Source: Acidimicrobiaceae bacterium (GTDB lineage Bacteria > Actinomycetota > Acidimicrobiia > Acidimicrobiales > UBA8190). From it: 5,221 nt of DNA. Made by a program: the position numbers and the translations under genes. The stretch is from positions 1-5,221 of the forward strand of contig DMNK01000158.1 of the NCBI GenBank assembly GCA_003453695.1, written 5' to 3'. This document shows positions 1 through 5,221 of this stretch, one piece after another (the first letter of the stretch is position 1; every line of letters starts with the position of its first letter). The notes beneath the pieces are model-generated. The model was not told where the DNA came from, ran no database searches, and saw nothing but the letters and a program-made list of their open reading frames with translations.

Positions 1-78
1 AAGCAGTCCGGCATCGGCCGGGAAGCCGGCACGTTCGGGTTGGAGGAGTTTCTCGAGGTCAAGGCCCTGCAGCGCTGA
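1..78 (+). CDS. Aldehyde dehydrogenase family protein, C-terminal end only
   Basis: Reading frame 1 is open from the first base to the TGA at 76-78 and gives 25 residues beginning KQSGIGREAGTFGLEEF and ending VKALQR. This is the characteristic carboxy-terminal tail of NAD(P)+-dependent aldehyde dehydrogenases (the K-Q-S-G-x-G-R-E segment, then G-L-x-E-(F/Y)-x-E-x-K), which lies in the oligomerisation and cofactor-binding part of the fold. The family oxidises aldehydes to carboxylic acids in the cytoplasm. The catalytic Cys and Glu lie outside the window, so substrate and subfamily cannot be assigned. The gene is cut by the window edge, not broken. The next gene appears to begin at or just after this stop, so the two are probably cotranscribed. 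Confidence 0.85.
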   Translation, partial: KQSGIGREAGTFGLEEFLEVKALQR

Positions 79-1019
79 GCGGCGGTTCGCTGTCGCTCGC
101 GGTCGTCGTCGCCACGAGGGACCGTCCCGCCAAGCTGCACGACTGCCTGGGCGCCTTGAGCCGCTCGAGGCGGCGACCCGAGCGGGTGGTGGTGGTGGAC
201 TCGGCCTCCACCGACGACCGGACGGCGGCCACCGGCCGGGAGGCGGGCGCGGAGCTGGTGCGGTGCTCGGTGCCCGGCACCAGCCGGGCCCGCAATGCCG
301 GGTTGGCCGGCGTCGACGAGGAACTCGTGGCCTTCACCGACGACGACTGCTTGGTCAGCCCGGACTGGACCACGGCGCTCGTGGCGGCGTTCGCCGAGGA
401 CGCCGGTGCCGCGTTCGTGACCGGACAGGTGCGTGCCGACGCCGACGTGCACCGCCGCGCCTGGCTCGCCGTCTCGCTCACCACCGATGCTCGGCCCCGG
501 CGTCTCGGCCCCGGCGACGATCCGAGCACCTTCGGCCACGGGGCGAACATGGCGTGGCGAAGACGCGAGCTGGAGCGCATCGGCGGCTTCGACGAGTCGA
601 TGGGACCGGCCACATCGCTGCGGGCAGGAGAAGACGTGGACGCCTGGTGGCGCGCCCTCCGTGCTGGGATGACGGGCTTCTACACCCCGGAGGCCGTCGT
701 CGTCCACCGCCAGTGGCGATCGCGGCGGGCGGCGCTGCGATCCCACTACGGATACGGCGTGGGTGCCGGAGCACTCGCCGTCAAGCGCTACCGCACAGCC
801 GCCGTCCAAGGGCGAGCGGGGGCCCGTCGTCAGCTTCTTCGTGGCCTCGTGCTCGACGAGGGGCTCGGTCCCGTGTGGCGGTCGGTGCGTCAGGGACACG
901 AGATCGGCGCCGCCGCCAACGCGCTCATGTTCCTGGGAGGCCTCGAGGGCGCCCGTCGGGCGGCGAGGTTGGCGGTCGTGGACGGCCGTTTCACCCCCGA
1001 CCTCGACGGGCAGAGCTGA
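75..1019 (+). CDS. Family 2 (GT-A fold) glycosyltransferase
   Basis: This is a nucleotide-sugar-dependent glycosyltransferase of about 314 residues that would transfer a sugar to an unknown acceptor. Numbered from the CTG at 75, the first beta strand and loop (LAVVVATRDRPAKLHDCL, about 8-25) match the usual GT2 opening V-V-x-x-T-R-D-R-P. The next strand is VVVVDSASTD (38-47), which binds the nucleotide. The metal-binding D-x-D is in FTDDDC (Asp 89-91). The acceptor-side acidic motif is in RAGEDVDAWW (Glu186-Asp187), preceded by GHGANMAWRR and GGFDE. No signal peptide or clear membrane helix is visible, so it is probably cytosolic. Start choice: the first ATG/GTG/TTG in frame is TTG at 156, but starting there would delete the whole first strand and loop. 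The frame is open upstream and offers CTG at 75 (overlapping the previous stop as CTGA, with AAGG at 61-64) or CTG at 90. The family is certain; the substrate is unknown and the exact start is uncertain. Confidence 0.85.
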   Translation: MSGGSLSLAVVVATRDRPAKLHDCLGALSRSRRRPERVVVVDSASTDDRTAATGREAGAELVRCSVPGTSRARNAGLAGVDEELVAFTDDDCLVSPDWTTALVAAFAEDAGAAFVTGQVRADADVHRRAWLAVSLTTDARPRRLGPGDDPSTFGHGANMAWRRRELERIGGFDESMGPATSLRAGEDVDAWWRALRAGMTGFYTPEAVVVHRQWRSRRAALRSHYGYGVGAGALAVKRYRTAAVQGRAGARRQLLRGLVLDEGLGPVWRSVRQGHEIGAAANALMFLGGLEGARRAARLAVVDGRFTPDLDGQS

Positions 1020-1040
1020 GGGTTCGTTGCTCAGCCGCCC
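1008..1040. terminator. Hairpin at the convergent gene junction, possible bidirectional terminator
   Basis: The stop codons of the two converging genes (1017-1019 on + and 1031-1033 on -) sit in opposite arms of an inverted repeat. GCTGAG at 1015-1020 pairs with CTCAGC at 1030-1035 across a 9-base loop. The stem can be extended outward through G1013-C1036, C1011-G1037 and GGG(1008-1010)-CCC(1038-1040), with A1012 and A1014 bulged. There is no T tract on either side, so it is not a classical intrinsic terminator. Hairpins without T tracts have been proposed as terminators in high-GC actinobacteria. Pairing of the two stop-codon regions could also be chance. Confidence 0.35.
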
Positions 1041-1804
1041 ATGGCGTGCACGCCGCCGTCGACGTGCAGCAGTTCGCCGGTCGTCATGGGGAAGAGGTCG
1101 GAGAGCAGCGCCACACACGCCTTGGCCACCGGCTCGGCGTCGGTCACGTCCCAGCCCAGGGGGGCCCGTTCCCCCCAGGTGTCCTCGAAGGCGGAGAAGC
1201 TCGGGATGGACTTGGCGGCCATGGTCCGCACCGGACCGGCTGCCACCAGGTTGACCCGCACCCCGTGGCCGCCGAGGTCGCGGGCCAGATATCGGCTCAG
1301 CGACTCGAGCGCCGCCTTGGCGACGCCCATCCAGTCATAGGCGGGCCACGCCACCCGGGCGTCGAAGTCGAGCCCCACCACTGACGACGAGCCCGCCGCC
1401 TTGAGCAACGGTGCAGTCGCCTCCACCAAGGCCTTGAGGGAATACGTCGACACGTGCAGCGCTTCGCTCACGTCGTCCCAGCCGGCCCGCAGGATGTCGC
1501 CGCCCAGACAGTCCTGAGGGGCGAAGCCGATGGCGTGGAGCAAACCGTCCAGTCGTCCCCACCGCTCGCCGAGCAGCTGTGCCGCCGACTGCAGCTGTGC
1601 CGGCTCGGTGACGTCGATCTCCAGGACGTCGACGTCGCCGGGGAGCTTGCGCGCCGTGCGTCGCGTGAGCGACAACCCTCGTCCCGCGCCCGACAAGACC
1701 ACCTCTGCGCCTTCGGCCAATGCCGAGCGCGCCACCGAGAAGGCCAGCGAGGCGTCCGTCAGCACGCCGGTGATCAAGATGCGCTTGTCGCTGAGCAGTC
1801 CCAC
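1031..1804 (-). CDS. fabI: Enoyl-[acyl-carrier-protein] reductase (NADH), FabI/InhA type
   Basis: This enzyme performs the last reduction of each type II fatty acid elongation cycle, converting trans-2-enoyl-ACP to acyl-ACP with NAD(P)H in the cytosol. The protein is 257 residues from GTG at 1804. In this numbering the family positions fall exactly where they do in E. coli FabI: Gly13 and Ser19 in GVLTDASLAF for dinucleotide binding, and the catalytic set Tyr156, Met159 and Lys163 in YDWMGVAK. The second active-site aromatic is Phe147 (GLDFD), as Phe149 in InhA, not Tyr. LVAAGPVRT and LLHVDGG close the fold. The substrate-binding loop is E. coli length, about ten residues shorter than in InhA. 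Position 91 is Ala where E. coli FabI and InhA (Ser94) have Ser. Start choice: GTG 1804 lines up with Met1 of E. coli FabI (VGLLSDKRIL) and has AGGG 9 bases upstream. ATG at 1831 would add nine residues (266 aa) and has AGGGG only 3 bases away. The gene converges with the glycosyltransferase and diverges from npdG. Confidence 0.93.
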   Translation of the reverse strand: MGLLSDKRILITGVLTDASLAFSVARSALAEGAEVVLSGAGRGLSLTRRTARKLPGDVDVLEIDVTEPAQLQSAAQLLGERWGRLDGLLHAIGFAPQDCLGGDILRAGWDDVSEALHVSTYSLKALVEATAPLLKAAGSSSVVGLDFDARVAWPAYDWMGVAKAALESLSRYLARDLGGHGVRVNLVAAGPVRTMAAKSIPSFSAFEDTWGERAPLGWDVTDAEPVAKACVALLSDLFPMTTGELLHVDGGVHAMGG

Positions 1805-1813
1805 GAGCGGCGA

Positions 1814-1817
1814 CCCT
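1814..1817 (-). promoter_or_regulatory. Candidate ribosome binding site favouring the GTG start of fabI
   Basis: On the - strand AGGG (reverse complement of 1814-1817) lies 9 bases before the GTG at 1804. This spacing is more usual than the 3 bases between AGGGG (1835-1839) and the alternative ATG at 1831. The same bases also form TAGGGT (1818 down to 1813), which fits a TANNNT -10 element. A leaderless or near-leaderless transcript starting at the GTG is therefore an alternative reading. Confidence 0.35.
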
Positions 1818-1845
1818 ATCCGACGGGACATCGGCCCCTGCCGGG

Positions 1846-1857
1846 GAGCGTGCGCTC
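1846..1857. repeat. Short inverted repeat GAGCG-TG-CGCTC, possible operator
   Basis: Two perfect 5-base arms (1846-1850 and 1853-1857) flank a TG centre in the middle of the divergent intergenic region. The position suits a dimeric regulator acting on both genes. The arms are short and the local composition is almost all G and C, so a chance occurrence is quite possible. Confidence 0.25.
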
Positions 1858-1871
1858 GCCCGGCGCTGTGC

Positions 1872-1875
1872 AAGG
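1872..1875 (+). promoter_or_regulatory. Candidate ribosome binding site of npdG
   Basis: AAGG lies 8 bases before the GTG at 1884. It supports that GTG as the start, since no ATG, GTG or TTG lies in frame within the intergenic sequence before it. Confidence 0.4.
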
Positions 1876-1883
1876 CTGCGACG

Positions 1884-2549
1884 GTGCGTGTGGGCATCCT
1901 GGGAGGGACGGGTCCCTTGGGACGCGGGCTGGCGGCGCGATTGGCCGCCGCCGGCACCGAGGTCGTCATCGGGTCGCGCCAGGACGAGCGGGCCACCGCC
2001 ACCGCCGGCGCCATCCTCGAGGCGTGGCCGGGACGAGGACTGCGGGTGACCGGCGCCCTCAACGAAGAGACCGCCGACACCGACATCGTCGTGCTCGCCC
2101 CGCCCTGGGACGCGGCCGTGCCGACCGCCCGCCAGCTCGAGGGCCGACTCCGGGGCAAGGTGGTGGTCTCGGTGGCCAATGCCCTGGTGCGCCAAGGCCG
2201 GGAGATGCACGCCCTGGTGCCGCCCCGGGGATCGCTGGCATCCGGCGTTCAGGCCGCCCTGCCCGCTTCCGCCGTGGCCGCCGCCGGGCATCACCTGCCT
2301 GCCGACACACTGGCAGACCTCGACGCCCGCCTCGAGGCCGACGTCCTCGTGTGCGCCGACGACGCCGAGGCCAAGTCGGCGACGATGGCGTTGTTCACAG
2401 CCATCGAAGGGCTACGGGCACTCGACGCCGGAAGCCTGGCGTCGGCCTCTGCCGTCGAGGCCTTCACGGCCGTGCTCGTCACCTTGAACATGCGCTACAA
2501 GGGCCATGCGACGCTGCGGCTGCGTGGCGTCGACGGGACCGGCGCTTGA
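1884..2549 (+). CDS. npdG: NADPH-dependent F420 reductase (F420H2:NADP+ oxidoreductase)
   Basis: This enzyme transfers hydride between coenzyme F420 and NADP(H) in the cytosol, either making F420H2 for F420-dependent enzymes or regenerating NADPH. The protein is 221 residues, the usual size for the family. It opens with the Rossmann motif VGILGGTGPLGRGLAARL (3-20). Thr9, Ser31, Arg32 and Arg36 (from GSRQDERA) occupy the places of the NADP 2'-phosphate contacts Thr9, Ser31, Arg32 and Lys36 in the Archaeoglobus fulgidus enzyme. Further family signatures are DIVVLAPPWDAAV (67-79), GKVVVSVAN (91-99), HHLPA (136-140), VLVCADD (154-160) and GLRALDAGSLASA (176-188). The C-terminal helix VEAFTAVLVTLNMRYKGHA (191-209) matches the family's ending. 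GTG at 1884 is chosen because it begins the first beta strand and follows AAGG at 8 bases. mshC follows after 14 bases, so the two are probably one transcript. The direction of the reaction in vivo cannot be told from sequence. Confidence 0.92.
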   Translation: MRVGILGGTGPLGRGLAARLAAAGTEVVIGSRQDERATATAGAILEAWPGRGLRVTGALNEETADTDIVVLAPPWDAAVPTARQLEGRLRGKVVVSVANALVRQGREMHALVPPRGSLASGVQAALPASAVAAAGHHLPADTLADLDARLEADVLVCADDAEAKSATMALFTAIEGLRALDAGSLASASAVEAFTAVLVTLNMRYKGHATLRLRGVDGTGA

Positions 2550-2551
2550 CC

Positions 2552-2556
2552 GGCGG
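2552..2556 (+). promoter_or_regulatory. Weak ribosome binding site supporting the ATG start of mshC
   Basis: GGCGG, one mismatch from GGAGG, lies 7 bases before the ATG at 2564. It favours that ATG over the TTG at 2546, which would overlap the npdG stop as TTGA, and over the ATG at 2570. The match is weak. Confidence 0.3.
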
Positions 2557-2563
2557 CACCGAC

Positions 2564-3685
2564 ATGCACATGCGGCTGTTCGACACGGCGCAGCAGGAGG
2601 TGGTGCCTTTCGCCCCCGGCCGAGACGTCACCTTGTATTCCTGCGGGATCACCCCCTACGACGCCGCCCATCTGGGGCACGCCTTCGTGTTCCTCACCTT
2701 CGACCTCCTGCAGCGGCGGCTGCTCGATGCCGGGTACCGGCCCAAGCTCGTTCGCAACATCACCGACGTGGACGACGACATCCTGCGGCGGGCCCGCGAG
2801 CTGGGCGTGCACTACCTGGACCTGGCCGCCGAGGAGATGGCTCGGTTCGACTCCCAGGTCGCCGCCCTCGGCCTGCTCTCGGTGGCGAGCGAGCCCCGGG
2901 CCACCTCGGCCATCCCCGAGATCCTGTCGTTGGTGGGTGCGCTGTTCGAGGGCGGCCACGCCTATGAATCGGGTGGGGCGGTGTACTTCGACGTGTCGAC
3001 CTTCGCCCGCTACGGCCAGCTCAGCCATCTGCCCCGCCCGGAGATGCTGCGCCTCGCCGCCGAACGCGGGGGCAACCCCGACGACCCCAACAAACGCGAT
3101 CCGCTGGACTTCGTGCTGTGGCAGCCCTCCGCCTCCGACGAGCCCTCCTGGCAGTCGCGGTGGGGGCCGGGACGGCCGGGCTGGCACATCGAGTGCTCGG
3201 CGCTGGCGATGCGCGAGTTGGGGGCCACCGTCGACCTGCACGGAGGCGGGACCGACCTCATCTTCCCCCACCACGAGTGCGAGGCGGCCCAGTCCGAGTC
3301 GGTGACGGGCAAGGTCTTCAGCCGCCACTGGCTGCATGCCGGCATGGTCGGGCTGGACGGCACCAAGATGTCCAAGTCGCTCGGGAACCTGGTGTTCGTG
3401 GGCGACCTCTTGAAGGAGTGGGAGCCCCAGGTGATCCGGCTGGCGCTCCTCGCTCATCACTACCGGACGGATTGGGACTGGCACTCCTCGGAGCTGGAGC
3501 GGGCCGCAGCGCGCCTGGAGCGGTGGCGTGCCGCCGGGGCCGGAGACGGGGGGGCGGAGCAGGTGCGGGCACGTCTCGACGACGACCTCGACGCTCCCGG
3601 TGCCCTTGCCGTCCTGGACGAGGCCGCGGCGCGCGGCACCGGCGTCTCTTCGGGTGCCGCCCTGCTCGGCATTAGCCTCTTCTGA
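2564..3685 (+). CDS. mshC: L-cysteine:1D-myo-inositol 2-amino-2-deoxy-alpha-D-glucopyranoside ligase (mycothiol biosynthesis)
   Basis: MshC uses ATP to activate cysteine as cysteinyl-AMP and joins it to GlcN-inositol, giving Cys-GlcN-Ins, the penultimate step of mycothiol synthesis. The protein is 373 residues with a class I synthetase fold. [17 protein letters not shown] (24-40) carries the HIGH motif (HLGH) and the MshC-type G-I-T-P-Y-D, where CysRS normally has G-P-T-V-Y-D. NITDVDD is at 65-71. Zinc ligands are Cys27, Cys211 (GWHIECSA) and His236 (IFPHHE). Their spacing of 184 and 25 matches Cys46, Cys231 and His256 of mycobacterial MshC to within one residue. KMSKS is at 268-272, followed by [15 protein letters not shown]. 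Only about 100 residues follow KMSKS, so the anticodon-binding region of CysRS is absent. It lacks the roughly 20-residue N-terminal extension of mycobacterial MshC. ATG 2564 is used; TTG 2546 or ATG 2570 are alternatives. It lies 14 bases after npdG and overlaps thrS by one base. A divergent CysRS is the only real alternative. Confidence 0.88.
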   Translation: MHMRLFDTAQQEVVPFAPGRDVTLYSCGITPYDAAHLGHAFVFLTFDLLQRRLLDAGYRPKLVRNITDVDDDILRRARELGVHYLDLAAEEMARFDSQVAALGLLSVASEPRATSAIPEILSLVGALFEGGHAYESGGAVYFDVSTFARYGQLSHLPRPEMLRLAAERGGNPDDPNKRDPLDFVLWQPSASDEPSWQSRWGPGRPGWHIECSALAMRELGATVDLHGGGTDLIFPHHECEAAQSESVTGKVFSRHWLHAGMVGLDGTKMSKSLGNLVFVGDLLKEWEPQVIRLALLAHHYRTDWDWHSSELERAAARLERWRAAGAGDGGAEQVRARLDDDLDAPGALAVLDEAAARGTGVSSGAALLGISLF

Positions 3686-5221
3686 TGTCCGACGACATCT
3701 CGATCCGGCTTCCTGACGGCTCCACGCGCACGCTGCCGTCCGGCTCGACGGCGCTCGACCTGGCCGGCTCCATCGGCCGCCGCCTGGCGGCGGCAGCGGT
3801 GGCGGCAGTGGTGGACGGCCACGAGGTGGATCTCACCGCGGCGCTGCCCGACGGGGCGCAGGCAGCCATCGTGACGGCCGACTCCGACGCCGGACGCACC
3901 GTGCTTCGGCATTCCACGGCCCACGTGATGGCCCAGGCCGTGCTCCGGCTGTGGCCCGGTGCCCGCTACGCCATCGGGCCCGCCATCGAGGACGGTTTCT
4001 ATTACGACTTCTCGCTGCCGGGAGGAGCCACCTTCTCGGACGAGGACCTGGGCCGCATCGAGGAGACGATGCGGGCCATCGTCGCCGAGGACCAGCCCTT
4101 CGCTCGAGAGGAGCACACGGTGGCCGAGGGCCTCGAGCTCTTCGGTGACCAGCCCTTCAAGCGCGAGATCATCGAAGGAGTCGGTGCCGGTGCCGATGCC
4201 GAGCTCGACGCCGAGGCGGCCATGGACATTGTGCCGGGGACCACGGTGAGCATCTACCGCAACGGCGACGGCTTCCTCGACCTGTGCCGGGGCCCGCACG
4301 TGCCTTCCACGGGACGGCTCGGGCCCTTCAAGCTGTTGCGGGTGGCGGGTGCCTACTGGCGGGGCGACGAGAAACGTCCCCAGCTGCAGCGCATCTACGG
4401 CACGGCCTGGGAATCGGACCAGGCGCTGTCCGACTATCTGCACCGCCTCGAGGAGGCCGAGCGGCGGGATCATCGCCGCATCGGCGCCGAGCTGGACCTG
4501 TTCTCGTTCCCGTCGGAGATCGGGTCCGGATTGCCCGTCTTCCATCCCAAAGGCGGCACCATCCGGCGCATCATGGAGGACTATTCGAGGCGTCGGCACG
4601 CCGAGTCCGGATATCAGTTCGTCTACACACCGCACATCACCAAGGGCGAGCTCTTCGAGACATCCGGCCACCTGGACTGGTTCGCCGAGGGCATGTTCCC
4701 CCCCATGGAGCTCGACGAGGGCCACCCCTACTACGTGAAGCCCATGAACTGCCCGTACCACATCCTCATCTACCGGAGCCGGCAGCGCTCGTACCGGGAG
4801 CTCCCGCTGCGGTATTTCGAATTCGGCAGCGTCTACCGCTACGAGAAGTCCGGCGTGGTGCACGGGCTCACCCGGGTGCGGGGCATGACCCAGGACGACT
4901 CCCACATCTTCTGCACGGTGGAGCAGATGGACGAGGAGCTCAAGTCGGTGTGCCGCTTCGTGCTCGACCTGCTGCGCGACTTCGGTCTCGAGGACTTCTA
5001 TCTCGAGCTCTCCACCAAGCCGGAGGGCAAGGCGGTGGGCACGGACGAGGAGTGGGACCGAGCCACGGCCGCACTCGAGGTGGCGGCCGACGAGATGGCC
5101 CTGGAGCTGGTGCGCGACGAAGGGGGAGGCGCCTTCTACGGGCCCAAGATCTCGGTCCAGGCCCGCGACGCCATCGGCCGTCACTGGCAGGTGTCGACCA
5201 TCCAGCTCGACTTCCAGGAGC
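3685..5221 (+). CDS. thrS: Threonyl-tRNA synthetase, N-terminal 512 residues (cut by window end)
   Basis: ThrS charges tRNA-Thr with threonine in the cytosol. The frame is open from ATG 3685 to the window end. An N-terminal TGS domain (about 4-63, [13 protein letters not shown] onward) is followed by the editing domain, with His76 and His80 (HSTAH) and Cys201 and His205 (DLCRGPH), the residues that clear mischarged serine. The class II catalytic core follows: [20 protein letters not shown], then zinc ligands Cys356 (KPMNCP) and His407 (DDSHIFC), and motif 2 with [18 protein letters not shown] (383-400). [19 protein letters not shown] and STIQLDF close the visible part. The third zinc histidine, motif 3 and the anticodon-binding domain would lie beyond the edge, as family members usually have about 640-690 residues. 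The ATG shares its A with the mshC stop (TGATG). No Shine-Dalgarno is visible before it, so translation is probably coupled to mshC. No T-box leader is seen upstream. Confidence 0.97.
   Translation, partial: MSDDISIRLPDGSTRTLPSGSTALDLAGSIGRRLAAAAVAAVVDGHEVDLTAALPDGAQAAIVTADSDAGRTVLRHSTAHVMAQAVLRLWPGARYAIGPAIEDGFYYDFSLPGGATFSDEDLGRIEETMRAIVAEDQPFAREEHTVAEGLELFGDQPFKREIIEGVGAGADAELDAEAAMDIVPGTTVSIYRNGDGFLDLCRGPHVPSTGRLGPFKLLRVAGAYWRGDEKRPQLQRIYGTAWESDQALSDYLHRLEEAERRDHRRIGAELDLFSFPSEIGSGLPVFHPKGGTIRRIMEDYSRRRHAESGYQFVYTPHITKGELFETSGHLDWFAEGMFPPMELDEGHPYYVKPMNCPYHILIYRSRQRSYRELPLRYFEFGSVYRYEKSGVVHGLTRVRGMTQDDSHIFCTVEQMDEELKSVCRFVLDLLRDFGLEDFYLELSTKPEGKAVGTDEEWDRATAALEVAADEMALELVRDEGGGAFYGPKISVQARDAIGRHWQVSTIQLDFQE

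Larger units (their letters stand above)
1805..1883. promoter_or_regulatory. Divergent intergenic region between fabI and npdG, presumed promoter region
   Basis: The two genes point away from each other, so promoters for both should lie here or just inside the coding ends. The region is very GC-rich and I see no convincing -35/-10 pair for npdG. The only -10-like hexamer is TAGGGT on the - strand (1818 down to 1813). A 12-base interrupted palindrome, GAGCG-TG-CGCTC, occupies 1846-1857, roughly midway between the two starts. CCCC (1835-1838) can also pair with GGGG (1843-1846). If ATG 1831 is the true fabI start, the region shrinks to 1832-1883. Promoter function is inferred from gene orientation, not from clear motifs. 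Confidence 0.45.

Noticed and set aside
59..613. A 184-codon - strand frame opposite the glycosyltransferase
   Set aside because: Low-complexity Ser/Ala/Arg composition and no motif; the + strand reading is a clear GT2 domain.
1..1019. Possible edge of a mycofactocin cluster, because an aldehyde dehydrogenase is followed by a GT2 enzyme
   Set aside because: The glycosyltransferase is about 314 residues, much shorter than MftF, and no mftA-E gene or redox partner is visible. The pair alone is too common to support the idea.
263..1384. A 373-codon + strand frame overlapping the glycosyltransferase and the end of fabI
   Set aside because: It is extremely arginine- and glycine-rich with no domain pattern, and is explained as an off-frame reading of the GT2 gene followed by antisense of fabI.
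1832..2179. A 5' extension of the fabI frame on the - strand to 2179
   Set aside because: It lies opposite npdG, and family members begin at the VGLLSDKRIL segment. The extension is Arg/Ser/Ala-rich with no homology that I recognise.
1454..2563. A long upstream extension of the mshC frame on the + strand
   Set aside because: The MshC homology begins at about MRLFDTAQ (2570 onward). The upstream part runs antisense to fabI and out of frame through npdG, is arginine-rich and has no domain; it is a shadow frame.
2495..3484. A 329-codon - strand frame opposite mshC
   Set aside because: No recognisable motif; the + strand carries HLGH, zinc ligands and KMSKS in order.
3500..3684. A T-box or other tRNA-sensing leader before thrS
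   Set aside because: The sequence upstream of thrS is mshC coding sequence up to the start codon; no T-box sequence or specifier structure is apparent.
3460..5184. A 574-codon open frame on the - strand opposite thrS and the end of mshC
   Set aside because: High-GC coding DNA commonly leaves long antisense frames open. The translation shows no recognisable domain, while the + strand of the same bases encodes unmistakable ThrS motifs.

Overview
The window reads as chromosomal DNA of a high-GC actinobacterium. Third codon positions are almost all G or C. The gene set points the same way: an F420-dependent NADP reductase, a mycothiol ligase (MshC) and an enoyl-ACP reductase whose active site resembles InhA. 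The threonyl-tRNA synthetase also has actinobacterial-style signatures, such as [15 protein letters not shown] cannot name a genus. A deep-branching class such as Acidimicrobiia would fit, but that is inference.

Layout from left to right: (1) the last 25 codons of an aldehyde dehydrogenase, + strand (1-78); (2) a family 2 glycosyltransferase, + strand, which begins on top of the dehydrogenase stop codon and has no conventional start in the right place (about 75-1019); (3) an 11-bp convergent junction containing a hairpin; (4) fabI/inhA-type enoyl-ACP reductase on the - strand (1031-1804, or to 1831 with an upstream ATG); (5) a short divergent intergenic region with a small palindrome (1846-1857); (6) a tight + strand run of npdG/fno (1884-2549), mshC (2564-3685) and thrS (3685 to beyond the window end). 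The mshC stop and thrS start share one base.

The genes are individually recognisable. The notable part is the npdG-mshC-thrS unit. It puts a cofactor F420/NADPH exchange enzyme, the cysteine ligase of mycothiol synthesis and an aminoacyl-tRNA synthetase in one probable transcript. MshC is itself a CysRS paralogue, so an automatic annotation could easily call this a pair of tRNA synthetases. The fatty-acid gene fabI is divergent and could share control with this unit.

I see no mobile element, CRISPR array, tRNA or rRNA gene, or riboswitch. No stretch over 300 bases lacks a gene. I do not see a wholly new system. The points worth a second look are the start sites, the natural Ser-to-Ala change in the enoyl reductase, and the operon logic.
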